Assembly (NCBI GenBank): GCA_021781745.1
Contig: JAJXWH010000027.1
Location: 1-64,000, forward strand
From: Bacillota bacterium
GTDB taxonomy: Bacteria; Bacillota; Clostridia; Clostridiales; Clostridiaceae
Direction: 5' to 3'
Length of the DNA: 64,000 nt
A model generated the notes under the pieces. It worked only from the letters and a program-made list of their open reading frames with translations, did not search any database and was not told the origin of the DNA. Below, piece by piece: positions 62,419 to 64,000 of this stretch. Numbering within the stretch: position 1 is the first letter of the stretch; every line of letters starts with the position of its first letter. Both the position numbers and the translations under genes were made by a program.

Positions 62419-64000
62419 ATGAAGTGGTTTAATAATTTAAAAATTAGAGTAAAATTAATTTCGTGTTTTATATTACTGGCAATTGTTTCAATAATTATAG
62501 GTGGAGTAGGTATTAAAAATATAAGAGATCAGAATAAAAATGCTGATTATGTATACTCAAATTTGTTAATACCATCACAACAATTAGCGTCAATATCAGA
62601 GGATTTACTTAGAATAAGAGCAGATTATTTACTAATACTTTATGAAAAAGATGAAAATCAGTTACAAACAGAAATAAGTGAAATTAACTCATTAAAGTCA
62701 GAAATTGATGATAAGCTAAATGCATACGAAAAGTCTATTGATACTCAAGATAATAGTGAGATAATTAATCGTTTAAAAGTAGATTTGAAATCCTATAATA
62801 ATGTACTTAATGAAGGATTAAATCAGATACAATCTGGTAAGTTAACTGCTGCATTAACAGAGATCTCTAATCTAGGGATTCAAAGAGAAAAGGTTGACAG
62901 TGATGTTAAGGATGCAATCAATCTCAATCAAAAGATGGCAAATGATATTAATAAACAAAATGATAAGGAGTTTTCAACTCAATCAATAATAATGATGATG
63001 ATTATTATAGGGGCAGTAATTCTTAGTGTTGTGTTAGGGCTCATCCTTTCAAAAATTATAGGAAAGCCTATAGTTAAACTTATGATAGCAGCTGATAAAA
63101 TAGCAGATGGAAATTTAGATGTTGATCTTGAGACAGGGAGAAAAGATGAAATTGGTAAATTGATTACTGCCTTCTCAAAGATGACAAATAATATTCGTAC
63201 TCAAGCTGATGAAGCATGTAAAATTGCTTCAGGTGATACTAATATTGTAGTCCAGGTTAAATCTGCGCAAGATATACTGTCTATGAGCTTAAAACAAATT
63301 GCTGACACCTTAACTTTGTTTACTCAGGAAATGGATAATATGTCAAAAGAACATGAGTTGGGAAATATCGATGCTTTTATACCTGATGAGAAATTTGAGG
63401 GAGCATTTAAAACTATGGCACAAGGTGTTAATAACATGATTAAAGGCCATATTAGTGTTAAGAAAAAAGCAATGGCTTGCATAGCTGAATTTGCAAAAGG
63501 TAACTTTGATGCGGAACTTGAAAAGTTCCCAGGAAAGAAAGCATTTATTAATGATAATATAGAAGCATTAAGAACAAATCTTAAAAAAGTAAATTCTGAA
63601 ATTGCAAAACTTATTAATGCTTCAAATGAAGGTAAATTAGAAGAAAGAGCAGATGTTAATATGTTCCAAGGTGATTGGAAAGAACTTATGAATGGATTAA
63701 ATGGATTAATTGATGCTATTATTCAGCCAATACAAGAGGCAGCATATGTACTTGAAGAAATGTCTCAAGGGAATCTTCAAATTAATGTTAAAGGAGATTA
63801 TAAAGGAGATCATGCTAAAATAAAGAATGCATTAAATGAAACTATTAGTACACTATCTTCATACGTATATGAAATTTCTGATATATTAGGTGAAATGGCA
63901 AATAGTAATTTAGATATTAGAATTAGTAAAGACTACAAAGGTGATTTTATAGAAATTAAAAATTCTTTAAATAATATTATAAATGCCTTCAACAATGTTA
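62419..64000 (+). CDS. methyl-accepting chemotaxis protein with multiple HAMP domains (partial)
   Basis: The gene begins at ATG 62419 with GTGGAGG upstream and runs off the window after 527 codons, before the signalling tip. TM1 (about 10-31) and TM2 (about 191-215) bound a four-helix-bundle sensor. Behind TM2 are at least three to four HAMP-like modules in series: DKIADGNLDVDLETGRKDEI, AEFAKGNFDAELEKFPGKKA, LEEMSQGNLQINVKGDYKGD and LGEMANSNLDIRISKDYKGD. Such poly-HAMP receptors often sense internal signals. As the first receptor after cheW it is probably a dedicated partner of this CheA. Confidence 0.88.
   Translation, partial: MKWFNNLKIRVKLISCFILLAIVSIIIGGVGIKNIRDQNKNADYVYSNLLIPSQQLASISEDLLRIRADYLLILYEKDENQLQTEISEINSLKSEIDDKLNAYEKSIDTQDNSEIINRLKVDLKSYNNVLNEGLNQIQSGKLTAALTEISNLGIQREKVDSDVKDAINLNQKMANDINKQNDKEFSTQSIIMMMIIIGAVILSVVLGLILSKIIGKPIVKLMIAADKIADGNLDVDLETGRKDEIGKLITAFSKMTNNIRTQADEACKIASGDTNIVVQVKSAQDILSMSLKQIADTLTLFTQEMDNMSKEHELGNIDAFIPDEKFEGAFKTMAQGVNNMIKGHISVKKKAMACIAEFAKGNFDAELEKFPGKKAFINDNIEALRTNLKKVNSEIAKLINASNEGKLEERADVNMFQGDWKELMNGLNGLIDAIIQPIQEAAYVLEEMSQGNLQINVKGDYKGDHAKIKNALNETISTLSSYVYEISDILGEMANSNLDIRISKDYKGDFIEIKNSLNNIINAFNNV

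Noticed and set aside
1..64000. Search for tRNA, rRNA, prophage or transposase genes
   Set aside because: No tRNA-like cloverleaf with CCA end, rRNA signature, integrase or transposase motif was recognised by eye; a tRNAscan or HMM search could still find a diverged one.

Overview
The window is AT-rich (roughly 70% A+T by eye), has strong AGGAGG-type ribosome binding sites, and carries about 56 protein genes in short operons. Gene content (sporulation phosphatase, T-box regulated tyrosyl-tRNA synthetase, methylglyoxal synthase, acyl-CoA dehydratase activase, solvent-clostridium style xylose regulon) points to Clostridium sensu stricto, most likely C. beijerinckii or a close relative. No rRNA, tRNA, prophage, transposase gene or CRISPR array was seen, so this looks like core-type chromosome seeded with small non-coding repeat elements.

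Layout. 1-10.9 kb: small unknown gene, membrane-anchored polysaccharide deacetylase, ACT + UPF0210/PFL pair behind a promoter-terminator module, a Cys/His + Gly/Tyr/Asn-rich small protein, an MFS pump overlapped by its TetR regulator with a repeated operator-like site, a YgiQ radical SAM protein, exonuclease III, a NagD-type HAD phosphatase and a CoA-type Nudix hydrolase. 10.9-19.7 kb: methylglyoxal synthase, then a xylose module: membrane-anchored binding protein (XylFII-like), LytS-type kinase and YesN-type regulator, followed by the xylFGH ABC importer with two candidate catabolite (cre) sites and an intercistronic hairpin after xylF. 19.9-28.2 kb: chemoreceptor, L-asparaginase, metallophosphoesterase, membrane dipeptidase, SDR reductase, and an OmpR/EnvZ-type pair. 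29-43 kb: M16 peptidase, RecX, transglutaminase, TPR protein, a 1437-residue double ASKHA activase, a phosphodiester glycosidase and exported-protein pair, a soluble-sensing chemoreceptor, an unknown protein, a second Nudix. 43.6-53.5 kb: MATE pump, UvsE, choline-binding transglutaminase, T-box/tyrS, AI-2E family permease, two unknown proteins, DUF2334 deacetylase. 53.8-64 kb: hybrid sensor kinase with Hpt, an XRE regulator divergent from a 51-residue Spo0E-like phosphatase gene, then a chemosensory block: degenerate hemerythrin, small basic protein, zinc-ribbon MEDS protein, CheA, CheW and a multi-HAMP chemoreceptor cut by the window edge.

The least explained signal is non-coding. A family of about 311-bp intergenic elements (four long copies, one short) has 16-bp terminal inverted repeats ending in TATAGAT, an inner perfect 19-bp inverted repeat, and a roughly 145-bp core that folds on itself and shows compensatory base changes between copies. 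In the copy at 39643-39954 the core is inverted relative to the arms, implying recombination at the inner repeats. A second 264-bp element family (41369-41632, with a lone terminus at 29052-29092) carries several hairpins and a 20-codon ORF with a consensus ribosome binding site. Together these are the best candidates for something undescribed; the degenerate hemerythrin/MEDS/CheA neighbourhood is the most interesting protein-coding context.
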